From positions 1 to 64,000 of the forward strand of contig JAFGYE010000067.1 in NCBI GenBank assembly GCA_016936255.1: a stretch of DNA of 64,000 bases, written 5' to 3'. This stretch comes from Marinifilaceae bacterium. Its GTDB lineage: Bacteria; Bacteroidota; Bacteroidia; Bacteroidales; Marinifilaceae. A program made the position numbers and the translations under genes. A model generated the notes under the pieces. That model saw only the letters and a program-made list of their open reading frames with translations, did not search any database and was not told the origin of the DNA. Positions 7,986 through 15,931 of this stretch are shown here, piece by piece; the stretch's first letter is position 1; every line of letters begins with the position of its first letter.

Positions 7986-8975
7986 ATGACTATTAAATGG
8001 GGAATTTTAGGTGCAGGAAAAATAGCAAAGAAATTTGCAGAAGATTTTAAAGTTGTTACAAACGGTACTATTTTAGCTGTTGCATCAAGATCACAGAACC
8101 GCTCCAACGAATTTGCGAATGAATTTGAAATTCCGGAAGCATATTCTTCCTATGAAGAAATGGTGAAAAATTCAGATATCGACCTTGTGTACATTGCTAC
8201 GCCTCACAATTTTCATTTGGAACATGTCAGGCTCTGCCTGAATAATGGAAAATCTGTATTGTGCGAAAAACCGGTCACAGTAAACTCAGCGGAATTTACC
8301 ATTCTTCAAAATTTGGCCAAAAAAAAGAACTTATTTTTTATGGAAGCTCTTTGGACCTATTACCTGCCGGCCATTATTAAAGCCATAAATTGGATTCGGG
8401 AAGATAAAATAGGCGAAATTAAACAAGTACAGGTAAGTTTTGGTTACACTGGCAATATGGATGAAAAAATGCGGTTGGCAAATCCAGATTTGGCGGGTGG
8501 TGCCTTATTGGATATTGGAATATATGGTATTGCCATGGCTGAGTTGGTGTTTGATGAGGAAATTGAAGACATACAGGCTATGGCTCATTTTTCTGAAACA
8601 GGTATTGATGATTACAACAGCATTCAATTGAAATATAAAAGTGGCGGAATCGCACAAATTTCAAGTTCTTTTGTTTCCGAACTTAAAAACGAGGCCGTAA
8701 TATACGGTACCAAGGGACGAATAGAAATCCCTCAATTTTGGATGGCTAAAAAAGCGTTTTTGATAAGTCCTGATGAAAAATTAGAGTTTATCAATAACGA
8801 ATTGCAACTTGGGTACAATCATGAAGCTTTTGCTGTAAATGAATTACTAAAAAAAGGAGCAATTGAAAGTTCTGTAGTACCTTTAATAAAAAGTAAAAGC
8901 ATATTATCAATAATGGATCAAGTAAGGAAACAAATTGGTTTAAAATATCCGTTTGAAAAGCAATTGTATGAATAA
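7986..8975 (+). CDS. Gfo/Idh/MocA family NAD(P)-dependent oxidoreductase
   Basis: 329 residues. The N-terminal Rossmann domain has WGILGAGKIAKKFAEDF (5-21), and the family signature CEKPVTVN contains the catalytic EKP lysine (94-96). GALLDIGIYGI matches the C-terminal domain helix of the dihydrodiol dehydrogenase / xylose dehydrogenase branch. It should oxidise or reduce a sugar or a sugar-like ring with NAD(P) in the cytosol. The next gene overlaps it by 8 bases, so they are translationally coupled. Substrate cannot be told from sequence. Confidence 0.9.
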   Translation: MTIKWGILGAGKIAKKFAEDFKVVTNGTILAVASRSQNRSNEFANEFEIPEAYSSYEEMVKNSDIDLVYIATPHNFHLEHVRLCLNNGKSVLCEKPVTVNSAEFTILQNLAKKKNLFFMEALWTYYLPAIIKAINWIREDKIGEIKQVQVSFGYTGNMDEKMRLANPDLAGGALLDIGIYGIAMAELVFDEEIEDIQAMAHFSETGIDDYNSIQLKYKSGGIAQISSSFVSELKNEAVIYGTKGRIEIPQFWMAKKAFLISPDEKLEFINNELQLGYNHEAFAVNELLKKGAIESSVVPLIKSKSILSIMDQVRKQIGLKYPFEKQLYE

Positions 8976-9435
8976 AAACGACATCATATTGGGCAAAGGT
9001 ATCTTAGGAATTCAATTTGGCATGCTTCGTGCCGAAGTTGAAAAAATACTGGGAAACGCAGATGATGTTGGAGAATATTCCCTTTCTCCTGACGAAGTAA
9101 GCATCACTCTTTTATATATTGACAAAGGGCTTAGCTTCACGTTTGAAGCTATCGATCAGTACAGACTTAGCTATATCTCGGTTCTCAATGAGCAGTACAG
9201 TATTTTTCAATTTATTAAAGTTGGTTTGAGCAAAAAAATGCTGCTGGCTGAATTGGAACTTTTTCAACTTGGAGAGCCAGAATTTGAGGACGTTGGTTCA
9301 GAAGAATTTCCAACTCATGAATTGATATTTTTCCCTAATGAAAATCTGCATCTTTGGCTGGACAACAATCAAATTTCAGAAATCCAATTTGGCCCTTTCT
9401 TTGATGATTTTAAAACAATTATATGGGAAGATTAA
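8968..9435 (+). CDS. Hypothetical protein, translationally coupled
   Basis: 155 residues from the ATG at 8968, which overlaps the end of the oxidoreductase gene by 8 bases (ATGAATAA layout); an upstream TTG start is possible but less likely. The protein starts IILGKGILGIQFGMLRAEVE, resembling small repeats of the type LGIxxGMSxxEV found in diverse cytosolic and immunity-like proteins. It is acidic and rich in Phe, without a signal peptide. A terminator overlaps its stop codon. No family recognised. Confidence 0.75.
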   Translation: MNKNDIILGKGILGIQFGMLRAEVEKILGNADDVGEYSLSPDEVSITLLYIDKGLSFTFEAIDQYRLSYISVLNEQYSIFQFIKVGLSKKMLLAELELFQLGEPEFEDVGSEEFPTHELIFFPNENLHLWLDNNQISEIQFGPFFDDFKTIIWED

Positions 9436-9450
9436 TAATCTTCCTTTTTT
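9426..9450 (+). terminator. Rho-independent terminator overlapping a stop codon
   Basis: GGAAGATT (9426-9433) pairs with AATCTTCC (9437-9444) around a 3-nt loop, followed by six T. The stop codon TAA (9433-9435) lies inside the hairpin. Confidence 0.85.
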
Positions 9451-9755
9451 ATTCTCATCATTCATATAAATTGTGTCTTTCGGGTTTTCTACCAAAATTT
9501 AAATCCGTTCACAAGCCAATAAATGTTCCACAATCACTATGACAGCTGTTGCCTGCTAAAATATTTTTTATAAATTGCGCCCATATTAAAACAAGGAGTT
9601 ACGGCTCCATCACAACTTTTATTACTTCCTAATCAAAAAAGTTTAGCCGGTTCCGGCAAACTACGAAAGATGGTTTTTCAATTGTTAATTGATGTATTAC
9701 TGATAATCACATCACGGGTTAATTGTGTTCAATTGGCTCATTTACACATAAAAGA
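9451..9755. other. Intergenic region before the acyl-CoA synthetase
   Basis: No ORF supported. It holds a strong hairpin (AGTTTAGCCGG at 9640-9650 with CCGGCAAACT at 9653-9662, one bulge) and a 6-bp inverted repeat TCAATTGTTAATTGA (9678-9692). Either may influence expression of the synthetase gene, which starts at 9756. Confidence 0.4.
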
Positions 9756-11378
9756 ATGAACAAACTATCTTACGAGCACGGAAGCTCGAATGTGCCTCTT
9801 TTAGGCGAAACAATTACTGAACGACTTCGCAAAACGGTCGAATTATTTGGCGATAGAGATGCCTTAATTGTACCTTATCAAAATTACAAAGCAACATATC
9901 TTGAGTTTTGGCAACAAATTGAGGACGTTGCAAAAGGATTGCTTGCATTTGGTGTGGAAAAAGGAGACCGGGTTGGAATATGGTCGCCAAACAGACACGA
10001 GTGGGTAATTGTTCAATTTGCCACAGCCAGAATTGGCGCTATTCTGGTAAATGTTAATCCGGCCTATAAATCAGCAGAACTTAAATTTGCCCTTCGTCAA
10101 TCAGAAATTAGTATTTTGATTATGTCGGAAGGATTTCGAAAAACCAGCTACATCGAAATTATCCAGGAGGTAAGACAATCCTGCATTCATCTAAAGCAAA
10201 TTGTAATTTTAGATCGGGATTGGCATGCGGTGATTGAAGCTGGCAAGAGAATTTTAACATCTCAAATCGAAGAAATAGAATCTCAACTTCAGTTTGATGA
10301 TCCAATCAATATTCAATACACTTCAGGAACTACAGGTTTTCCAAAAGGAGCCACTTTAACGCATCACAACATTTTAAACAACGGTTACTTTATTGGTGAG
10401 CGTTTGCATTACAATGAAACGGACCGCGTTTGTATACCGGTACCGTTTTACCACTGCTTTGGAATGGTATTAGGCAATATGGCATGCATTACGCATGGTT
10501 CTGCTATGATTATTCCGGGTGAGGCATTCGAAGCTGAAACCGTATTGCAAACCGTTCAAAACGAAAAATGCACATCTCTTTACGGCGTCCCTTTGATGTT
10601 TATTGCGGAACTCGAACATCCTAATTTTAAAAAATATGATTTAAGCAGTTTGCGCACCGGTATCATGGCGGGAGCATCCTGCCCTGAAAAAGCGATGCTT
10701 GAAGTTCAGGAGAAAATGAACATGAAAGAAGTAGCCATTTGCTACGGAATGACTGAAACCTCTCCTGTTTCAACTCAAACATTTGTTAATGATGAATTGA
10801 GTAAACGAGTAGGAACGGTTGGTAAGGTTCATCCTCATCAGGAAATTAAGATTATCAATCCCGAAACGGGAAAGATTGCTGCACGTGGCGAAAATGGTGA
10901 ATTCTGTACCCGGGGATACTCTGTAATGCTTAAATATTGGAACAACGAAGAGGCAACTAAAGCGGTTATCGATAATGCCGGATGGATGCATACCGGTGAT
11001 TTGGCAAGCATGGACGAAGACGGTTACGTAACCATTACGGGTAGAATAAAAGACTTGATTATTCGCGGTGGTGAAAACATTTCTCCGTTCGAAATTGAAG
11101 AATTCTTTCATTCTCACGAAAGCATTAGCGAAGTATATGTAATTGGTGTACCCGACTACAAATACGGCGAAGTTGTAATGGCTTGGGTGAAGTTTAAAGA
11201 AGGCAAATCGGCCACTGAAGAAGAACTTAGAGATTATTGCAAGGGACAAATTGCGACTTACAAAATCCCAAAATATTTTAAATTCACAAGCGAATTCCCA
11301 ACCACCGTAACGGGGAAAATCCGTAAAGTTGAAATGAGAGATATTTCGAGTAAAGAATTGGAGTTGGTTGGACGATAA
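9756..11378 (+). CDS. AMP-binding fatty acyl-CoA synthetase
   Basis: 540 residues from the ATG at 9756; a TTG start 33 bases upstream would add 11 residues that look unrelated. Adenylate-forming motifs are clear: the P-loop YTSGTTGFPKGAT (188-200), CYGMTETSP in the middle, HTGDLASMDEDGY for the ribose-binding Asp, and TGKIRKVEMRD near the C-terminus with the adenylation lysine. It activates a fatty or other carboxylic acid to acyl-CoA with ATP in the cytosol. Length and pattern resemble medium/long-chain FadD-like enzymes more than acetyl-CoA synthetase. It stands alone between terminators, upstream of an acetate transporter gene. Confidence 0.9.
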   Translation: MNKLSYEHGSSNVPLLGETITERLRKTVELFGDRDALIVPYQNYKATYLEFWQQIEDVAKGLLAFGVEKGDRVGIWSPNRHEWVIVQFATARIGAILVNVNPAYKSAELKFALRQSEISILIMSEGFRKTSYIEIIQEVRQSCIHLKQIVILDRDWHAVIEAGKRILTSQIEEIESQLQFDDPINIQYTSGTTGFPKGATLTHHNILNNGYFIGERLHYNETDRVCIPVPFYHCFGMVLGNMACITHGSAMIIPGEAFEAETVLQTVQNEKCTSLYGVPLMFIAELEHPNFKKYDLSSLRTGIMAGASCPEKAMLEVQEKMNMKEVAICYGMTETSPVSTQTFVNDELSKRVGTVGKVHPHQEIKIINPETGKIAARGENGEFCTRGYSVMLKYWNNEEATKAVIDNAGWMHTGDLASMDEDGYVTITGRIKDLIIRGGENISPFEIEEFFHSHESISEVYVIGVPDYKYGEVVMAWVKFKEGKSATEEELRDYCKGQIATYKIPKYFKFTSEFPTTVTGKIRKVEMRDISSKELELVGR

Positions 11379-11401
11379 AATATCCCCAATTTTAACTAGA
11401 C

Positions 11402-11440
11402 ACAATCCTCATGTATGTATTTACATGAGGATTGTATTCT
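11402..11440 (+). terminator. Rho-independent terminator
   Basis: A 13-bp perfect stem (CAATCCTCATGTA at 11403-11415 with 11422-11434) and 6-nt loop, followed by a T-rich tract, 24 bp after the synthetase stop. Confidence 0.85.
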
Positions 11441-11628
11441 TTCTGTGCTTCCCTCCTCTTTTTCAGACCTTTTATTATCATTTCCTTTCAATCAAAATTC
11501 TATTTCCCCAATAATAATGATGCTTATTCCTTAATTATCATGAGCTTACAGATTACAAAACAAAAATACAGCCTAAAAGCATGTTTTATAACTACTTAGA
11601 TAGAGTACCAGCCTTTTGATCAAATTGC

Positions 11629-11636
11629 TAGTTTTG
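11629..11636 (+). promoter_or_regulatory. Candidate -7 box of the acetate transporter gene
   Basis: TAGTTTTG fits the Bacteroidota -7 consensus TAnnTTTG. It lies 31 bp before the ATG at 11668. I see no well-spaced TTTG -33 box, so only the -7 element is supported. Confidence 0.45.
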
Positions 11637-11667
11637 CGATCTGAAAAATCAGAATAAAAATATAAAG

Positions 11668-12237
11668 ATGAGCAACGTAAAATTAGGTAATCCGGCTGTA
11701 GTCGGACTTGGTGGGTTTGGATTGACAACCCTTTTATTGCAATTTCATAACATTGGATTGTGTGGATTAGGTCCTGTTGTTGCAATGGGATTTGTTTTTG
11801 GTGGATTGGCACAGCTTATGGCTGGTATGCTGGAACACAAAAACGGTAATAATTTCGGTTTTGCTGCATTTTCAGGTTATGGTTCATTTTGGATTGGACT
11901 GGGACTTATTTGGTTAATGAATTTCTACGGAGTATACAAATCATCAACTACTGATGTTGGATATTACCTTATTGCCTGGACATTGTTTACCGTAATTTTA
12001 TGGGTAGCATCATTCTTTATTCATACTGCAATGGCTACCACTTTTACCACATTACTTATTGGTTTCATTCTTCTGGACTTAGGTCATTTTGGATTTCCAA
12101 TTTTAGATGAGGTAGCTGGATACGAATTGATTATTTGTGCATTATGCGCTTGGTACATGATGGCTGCCATCATTATTAACGACGTTGCTGGTCGTACAAT
12201 TTTGAAAATGGGTCAACCATGGATCAAAGCAAAATAA
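11668..12237 (+). CDS. satP: Acetate uptake transporter (GPR1/FUN34/YaaH family)
   Basis: 189 residues, matching the SatP/YaaH length, with six hydrophobic segments. The family signature is near the start (LGNPAVVGLGGFGLTTLLL), followed by FGGLAQLMAGMLE and FAAFSGYGSFWIGLG, both typical of this family. It sits in the inner membrane and should move acetate or succinate with protons. It is upstream-separated from an acyl-CoA synthetase and has its own promoter and terminator, so it is probably monocistronic. In this genome acetate released by the mannan esterases could be one source of substrate, but that link is inference. Confidence 0.92.
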   Translation: MSNVKLGNPAVVGLGGFGLTTLLLQFHNIGLCGLGPVVAMGFVFGGLAQLMAGMLEHKNGNNFGFAAFSGYGSFWIGLGLIWLMNFYGVYKSSTTDVGYYLIAWTLFTVILWVASFFIHTAMATTFTTLLIGFILLDLGHFGFPILDEVAGYELIICALCAWYMMAAIIINDVAGRTILKMGQPWIKAK

Positions 12238-12282
12238 TATTCTCTTAAATTCAACTCTTTTCGAGTAGAGTTTAACTGAACT

Positions 12283-12335
12283 AAAAAGAGGTAAACCGAA
12301 ATTTTCTCAAATCAGATCGGTTTGCCTCTTTTTCT
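12283..12335 (+). terminator. Rho-independent terminator followed by a TTTTTC repeat
   Basis: AAAGAGGTAAACCGA (12285-12299) pairs with TCGGTTTGCCTCTTT (12317-12331; one G-T pair), then a long pyrimidine tract of four TTTTTC units to about 12353. The tract is a simple repeat prone to slippage. Confidence 0.85.
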
Positions 12336-12465
12336 TTTTCTTTTTCTTTTTCTGTCTCAACTTTTTACCACGAAGTACTTCACAAAGTAACACGAGGTAC
12401 TCCTTCTTTTTTTACTCTGTGCACCTTTGCACCTCCCTTTGCGTTTCCTTTGCGGTTAAACCAAG

Positions 12466-12780
12466 CTAGGGCAGTATCTGCTTATGCAGGCTCACATCAA
12501 ATTCCTTAACGTGATCAGGCTTGCCATCATTAAAAAAGTCTGTAATATATTTTTGACTGCAATGCTCATCGAAAGTTTTCTGATCGTAAAACTTCTCTAC
12601 AAAAGTAATTACATGCGGATTATCGATACTCTGATTTAATTCATATCGGATGCAGCCTCCCTCCTGATGCGTTGGCAATAGTAAAGCATGTAAATTTTTG
12701 ATTAACTGATCGGCCTCGCCCTCATTCGCAATAAATCTGGCAATACAAACCAACTGAGTTTCATTTTTTCTAATTTCCAT
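12466..12780 (-). CDS. Antibiotic biosynthesis monooxygenase (ABM) family protein
   Basis: 104 residues, the size of one ABM (dimeric ferredoxin-like barrel) domain. Signature pattern: LVCIARFIANEGEADQLIKN at the start, GCIRYELNQS in the middle, FVEKFYDQKTFDEHCSQKYI near 75. Homologues such as YgiN act as quinol monooxygenases or have unknown roles. It is cytosolic, minus strand, and lies downstream of the DUF2202 gene but is separated from it by a terminator, so it is likely its own unit. Confidence 0.88.
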   Translation of the reverse strand: MEIRKNETQLVCIARFIANEGEADQLIKNLHALLLPTHQEGGCIRYELNQSIDNPHVITFVEKFYDQKTFDEHCSQKYITDFFNDGKPDHVKEFDVSLHKQILP

Positions 12781-12859
12781 ATCTGTTTTTTATGTTTTGA
12801 TTCTTTCGAAATTCAAACTTAAGAAAAATTTCAGAAACGATTATCCCTTCTGCCAAGAA

Positions 12860-12897
12860 CAAAAGGCCATTGATATTGCATCAACAGCCTTTATTTT
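12860..12897 (-). terminator. Terminator of the ECF sigma operon
   Basis: AAAGGC / GCCTTT with an inner TTGAT / ATCAA stem (12862-12892). On the minus strand it is followed by TTTTGTTCTT. It closes the transcript that ends with the DUF2202 gene (stop at 12933). Confidence 0.7.
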
Positions 12898-12932
12898 CGA
12901 GATTACCCTACAATCTTTCTAAACCCGGAAAA

Positions 12933-13694
12933 TCAATTCCATCCGTTTCCGTTCCCTTTACCATTTCTGTATTTATTTTGATAATCATTCAAACAACCAT
13001 TGCCGCGTTCGGTATCCGAATTAATGATCTCATTAAAATTATCCTCACCTAAAACTGTAGGCTCATAAACTACACCATAAGTACTTAACACCCGAACAAA
13101 TGCCCGCAAATGATTTCGTGAACCTCTCTGCAAATTATCATATACCAAAAGAATATCCTCATTTTCAGTTTCAGCCATCAAATCCTCTAAATCTTTAATA
13201 TCCACTTCCTCAATTAATGCGCCTGCCTTTAAGGCTTCTTCAACTGACAATTTTCCTTTTTCGATTAATTCATCATACAAAGCCTGCAGGGTCTCATTTT
13301 TGTATTCCCCCGCAATTCCTGTTGATGGATCTTCAATCCCGAATAAGTTCAATAAAGTTAATACTGCTGCTGCATGAGTTGATTCCGAACGGGTAATATT
13401 GCTGAAAATCCTTACATCATACAAATCAGCAAACAAACTGTATACATCATGAGCCAGCAACTCCTCTTCGCGCATCAACAACAAGCCCTCCTGCTCACTT
13501 TCCCCGGCAACTGTTGTTTCCAAACTCAATACCGTTTTTAAGTTCACAGCAATCATATCGGTATATCCTTCGGCCGATACTTCAACCAAGGGCAAATTTG
13601 CCAAAGCTTCTGTTCCTCCATCCTCATTATCGCAGGCAAAAAAGCCAAAGGTCAGCACAAAAGCGATCAAAATTTTTGTCATTCTATTTTTCAT
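12933..13694 (-). CDS. DUF2202 ferritin-like lipoprotein
   Basis: 253 residues. A signal peptide ends in a lipobox (FGFFACDN, Cys21), so the protein is anchored to a membrane outside the cytoplasm. The body matches DUF2202, a ferritin-like helical domain: EEELLAHDVYSLFADLY (about 77-93), ESTHAAAVLTLLNLFGI and RNHLRAFVRVLSTYG supply the Glu and His residues such domains use to bind a di-metal centre. Its C-terminus is a short Asn/Gly-rich tail (NGKGNGNGWN) like those of the two LTXXQ proteins upstream. It is the last gene of the ECF sigma operon, with a repeat copy (13720-13782) immediately before its start. Function unproven; metal or redox stress is the likely theme. Confidence 0.85.
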   Translation of the reverse strand: MKNRMTKILIAFVLTFGFFACDNEDGGTEALANLPLVEVSAEGYTDMIAVNLKTVLSLETTVAGESEQEGLLLMREEELLAHDVYSLFADLYDVRIFSNITRSESTHAAAVLTLLNLFGIEDPSTGIAGEYKNETLQALYDELIEKGKLSVEEALKAGALIEEVDIKDLEDLMAETENEDILLVYDNLQRGSRNHLRAFVRVLSTYGVVYEPTVLGEDNFNEIINSDTERGNGCLNDYQNKYRNGKGNGNGWN

Positions 13695-13719
13695 CTGTTT
13701 ATAATTTTAAGTTTTTGTC

Positions 13720-13782
13720 AGATGGAACTTACCATATAATCATTTCCCTGTGTGTAGAAAGCTTTATATATGGACGTTTCAT
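13720..13782 (-). repeat. Dispersed palindromic leader repeat, copy A
   Basis: The shortest copy of a ~75-bp repeat seen four times. Arms ATGGAACTTACCATA (13722-13736) and, on the other strand, ATGAAACGTCCATA form an imperfect inverted repeat. The copy ends 25 bp before the DUF2202 start codon on the coding strand. About 6 bases of the central part are missing compared with the other copies. Confidence 0.75.
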
Positions 13783-13818
13783 GATTTCTAAATTTTAGTT
13801 TCAATTTTATAGTATTTA

Positions 13819-14259
13819 TTACCAGTTTCCACGACCTTGCCTGCCTCTTCGGCCTTGTCCGCAGCCATTACCGCAACCTCTTCCCCGTCTTCCTTTTCCC
13901 GAAAAACACTGTGCATTCGGGTTTCTGTTTTGCAGGTATTGCTCACGCTGTTCAGGAGTAAGCACTGCACTTACAGCATTGGTATGTTTGCTTAATTCTG
14001 CCTGCATTTTTTCTCTCACATTTGCTCTGTCGCTATCACTTACAGCGGCCCTTCTTTCGGCACGCAAAGCGTCCATCACTTTCAAATGATCTGCTCTCAA
14101 ATCGGTCAACTGTTTGTTCTGTTCAACCGTTAAATTTGAAATCTGACTGCAATCATTTGCCCTGCGTCTGTTTTGTGCAAAACTGTCGGCTGCAGGAATT
14201 GTAAACATGATTACCATTAGCAGTAATCCTAAATTTTTAACTAAATTTTGTGTTTTCAT
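13819..14259 (-). CDS. Spy/CpxP-like LTXXQ periplasmic protein, Gly/Arg-rich tail
   Basis: 146 residues from the ATG at 14259 (a longer frame to 14316 begins without a signal sequence, so it is not used). A signal peptide ends around DSFAQ (residue 29). Two LTXXQ motifs are present, LTVEQ and LTPEQ, in a helical, charged body, as in the Spy/CpxP chaperones that sense envelope stress. The last 30 residues are unusual: Gly, Arg and Cys rich (GRRGRGCGNGCGQGRRGRQ), with CGNGC able to bind metal. It lies in the ECF operon, 86 bp after the second LTXXQ gene. Role inferred: periplasmic metal or protein-folding stress. Confidence 0.82.
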   Translation of the reverse strand: MKTQNLVKNLGLLLMVIMFTIPAADSFAQNRRRANDCSQISNLTVEQNKQLTDLRADHLKVMDALRAERRAAVSDSDRANVREKMQAELSKHTNAVSAVLTPEQREQYLQNRNPNAQCFSGKGRRGRGCGNGCGQGRRGRQGRGNW

Positions 14260-14345
14260 GATCTTTTTTTTATTTAATTTTTTGACATACTTCTCCCGGG
14301 ATGCAATAAAAATCACTTCCTAAAAAGAATATCTATAATAAAACT

Positions 14346-14879
14346 CTATTGATTTCTACCACCGGGACCATTGCCATGTCCCCAGCCTCTTCTTCTGCCT
14401 TTCGGTGTTTTCACCTCTTCATCCTTTTGCAGCAACCGACTAAACAAATCGAATAATTTGGCCTGCTGCTCTTCATTCAATTCACTCTTCATATCCAAAT
14501 AAAACTGAACGGTTGCCAATTTCAACTCCCTATGCATCTCGCCAATCTCACCGGCAATATTTTTCAGTTCCAGAGTATCGCAATTTTTATTTCCCAATTG
14601 CTGAACCATTTCCTGCCGCAAGCCATTCAACTGATTCATGATCTGATTCGCATCCTGATTGTACTTCCTGTTCAGCGATCGAAAAATAATCCTCTTCTCC
14701 TCATCCAATCCCAATTGCTCTTTAAGAAACCTTGTTCTGAATTCATCCGGCATTTCCACCTTATTTTCAACAATTTTCTTCTCCTGCTGCATGTGATACC
14801 AAAACGAACCAATCGTTGACAAATTAACTGCCAGTAAAATTAAAGCCAGCCACATCCAAATTTTATTCGCTTTATTCAT
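14346..14879 (-). CDS. Membrane-anchored LTXXQ-type (Spy/CpxP-like) protein
   Basis: 177 residues from the ATG at 14879, which overlaps the anti-sigma stop by 8 bases (ATGAATAA layout); an ATG at 14888 is the alternative. Residues 8-28 (WMWLALILLAVNLSTIGSFW) form an N-terminal membrane anchor, and the rest is a helical periplasmic body with NEEQQAKLFDLFSR, the degenerate second LTXXQ site. It looks like the periplasmic metal-sensor/repressor proteins encoded beside ECF systems (CnrX-like layout). The tail is basic and glycine rich (GRRRGWGHGNGPGG). The position after sigma and anti-sigma suggests it senses the signal for them. Confidence 0.8.
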   Translation of the reverse strand: MNKANKIWMWLALILLAVNLSTIGSFWYHMQQEKKIVENKVEMPDEFRTRFLKEQLGLDEEKRIIFRSLNRKYNQDANQIMNQLNGLRQEMVQQLGNKNCDTLELKNIAGEIGEMHRELKLATVQFYLDMKSELNEEQQAKLFDLFSRLLQKDEEVKTPKGRRRGWGHGNGPGGRNQ

Positions 14880-15309
14880 GATATCCATCGTTTAAAAAAA
14901 ACAATTCAATGGTTTCGTTATCTATTTCGTTAAAATAGGGATCAATCAAATTCGATTGCTGAATATTTTCAGTATCCGAAGCAAAATTTGCTCCCATAAA
15001 AATGCCCGATCCAATAGCCAATACAAACAGGATACTCACAAAGGCAGGCATTAATAGTCTGGTAAAAACCGGCTGATTGGCTTTTCTTTGCTCTTCCTTA
15101 AAACGGTTCATCGTTTTTGATACAAAATATGGATTCGGCTGTAAAAATTTCTCCTTCTCAATAACTCCCATAGCCGACTGAAGTAAAACCAAGCGATCGG
15201 AACATGAACTGCACTTCGACAAATGATTTTCCACCTGCAGCATTTCATCTTTCAAAAGTTCCTTTTCCAGATAAAAAATTAATTTGCTATTTACCTCGTT
15301 GCATTCCAT
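14872..15309 (-). CDS. Anti-sigma factor with zinc-finger (zf-HC2) domain
   Basis: 145 residues. The N-terminal zf-HC2 motif is intact: His29, Cys33 and Cys36 (ENHLSKCSSC) with Cys3 nearby. A single membrane segment covers about 84-107 (LLMPAFVSILFVLAIGSGIF), leaving a short periplasmic tail of about 38 residues. This is the standard shape of an anti-sigma factor that holds its ECF sigma at the membrane. It lies 46 bp behind the sigma gene and overlaps the following LTXXQ gene, so all are one operon. Confidence 0.92.
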   Translation of the reverse strand: MECNEVNSKLIFYLEKELLKDEMLQVENHLSKCSSCSDRLVLLQSAMGVIEKEKFLQPNPYFVSKTMNRFKEEQRKANQPVFTRLLMPAFVSILFVLAIGSGIFMGANFASDTENIQQSNLIDPYFNEIDNETIELFFLNDGYHE

Positions 15310-15355
15310 TTGTATTGTTTTTAGTATTGGACACCACTCTTAATAAAAACTTGCG

Positions 15356-15931
15356 CTACTTCTTAAACTTTTCGTAATACCCGATGAGTTTTTTCTGCAA
15401 ATTCGATTTTGCCCTAAACAGCAGCGACTCTACCGACGATTTCGAAATCTGCATCAACTCAGCAATTTCTGCATAGCTCAGTTCCTCATACTTACTCAAT
15501 GTAAAAGCAATTTTCTGATTTTCGGGCAAAGCATCCAAAGCTGCATGAATCGCTCTGGCATGATCCTTTTCCTCCAAATATCGATCGGGATTCACAAAAC
15601 CCGACCCCTCTTGTATTTCTTCCTTCTTTCCCTGAAAAAAATCTTCGATCCGACTAAAGAATTTTCTTCTTTTACTGGTCCGAATTGCATTTAAACTGCG
15701 CGTAATAGTGATTCGGTACAACCAGGTTTTCAGACTCGACTCGCTCCTAAAATCAGCTATCGAATGATAAACCTGTATAAATACATCCTGGGCAATGTCT
15801 TCAGCATCCGTCTGATTGTGAATCATCCCCATAGCTGTATTCACCACCATTGCCTGATAGGTCTCTACAAGCTGGCGAAATGCAGTTTCGTTTCCGGATT
15901 TAAGTTGTTCAACCAAGTCCTTTTCAATCAT
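15356..15931 (-). CDS. ECF-type RNA polymerase sigma factor
   Basis: 191 residues from the ATG at 15931; an in-frame ATG at 16009 would add 26 residues not typical of the family. Region 2 is clear (QDVFIQVYHSIADFRSES with the -10-binding helix, then LKTWLYRITITRSLNAIR), and region 4 carries the helix-turn-helix (LSYAEIAELMQISKSSVESL). The linker between is highly charged. It directs RNA polymerase to its regulon, which probably includes its own operon. The four genes behind it (anti-sigma, two LTXXQ proteins, DUF2202 lipoprotein) are its likely targets. Confidence 0.93.
   Translation of the reverse strand: MIEKDLVEQLKSGNETAFRQLVETYQAMVVNTAMGMIHNQTDAEDIAQDVFIQVYHSIADFRSESSLKTWLYRITITRSLNAIRTSKRRKFFSRIEDFFQGKKEEIQEGSGFVNPDRYLEEKDHARAIHAALDALPENQKIAFTLSKYEELSYAEIAELMQISKSSVESLLFRAKSNLQKKLIGYYEKFKK

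Noticed and set aside
10770-11405. Minus-strand ORF of 211 codons opposite the acyl-CoA synthetase
   Set aside because: It lies wholly antisense to a gene with clear motifs, has an improbable aromatic-rich composition and no start context. It is a shadow.
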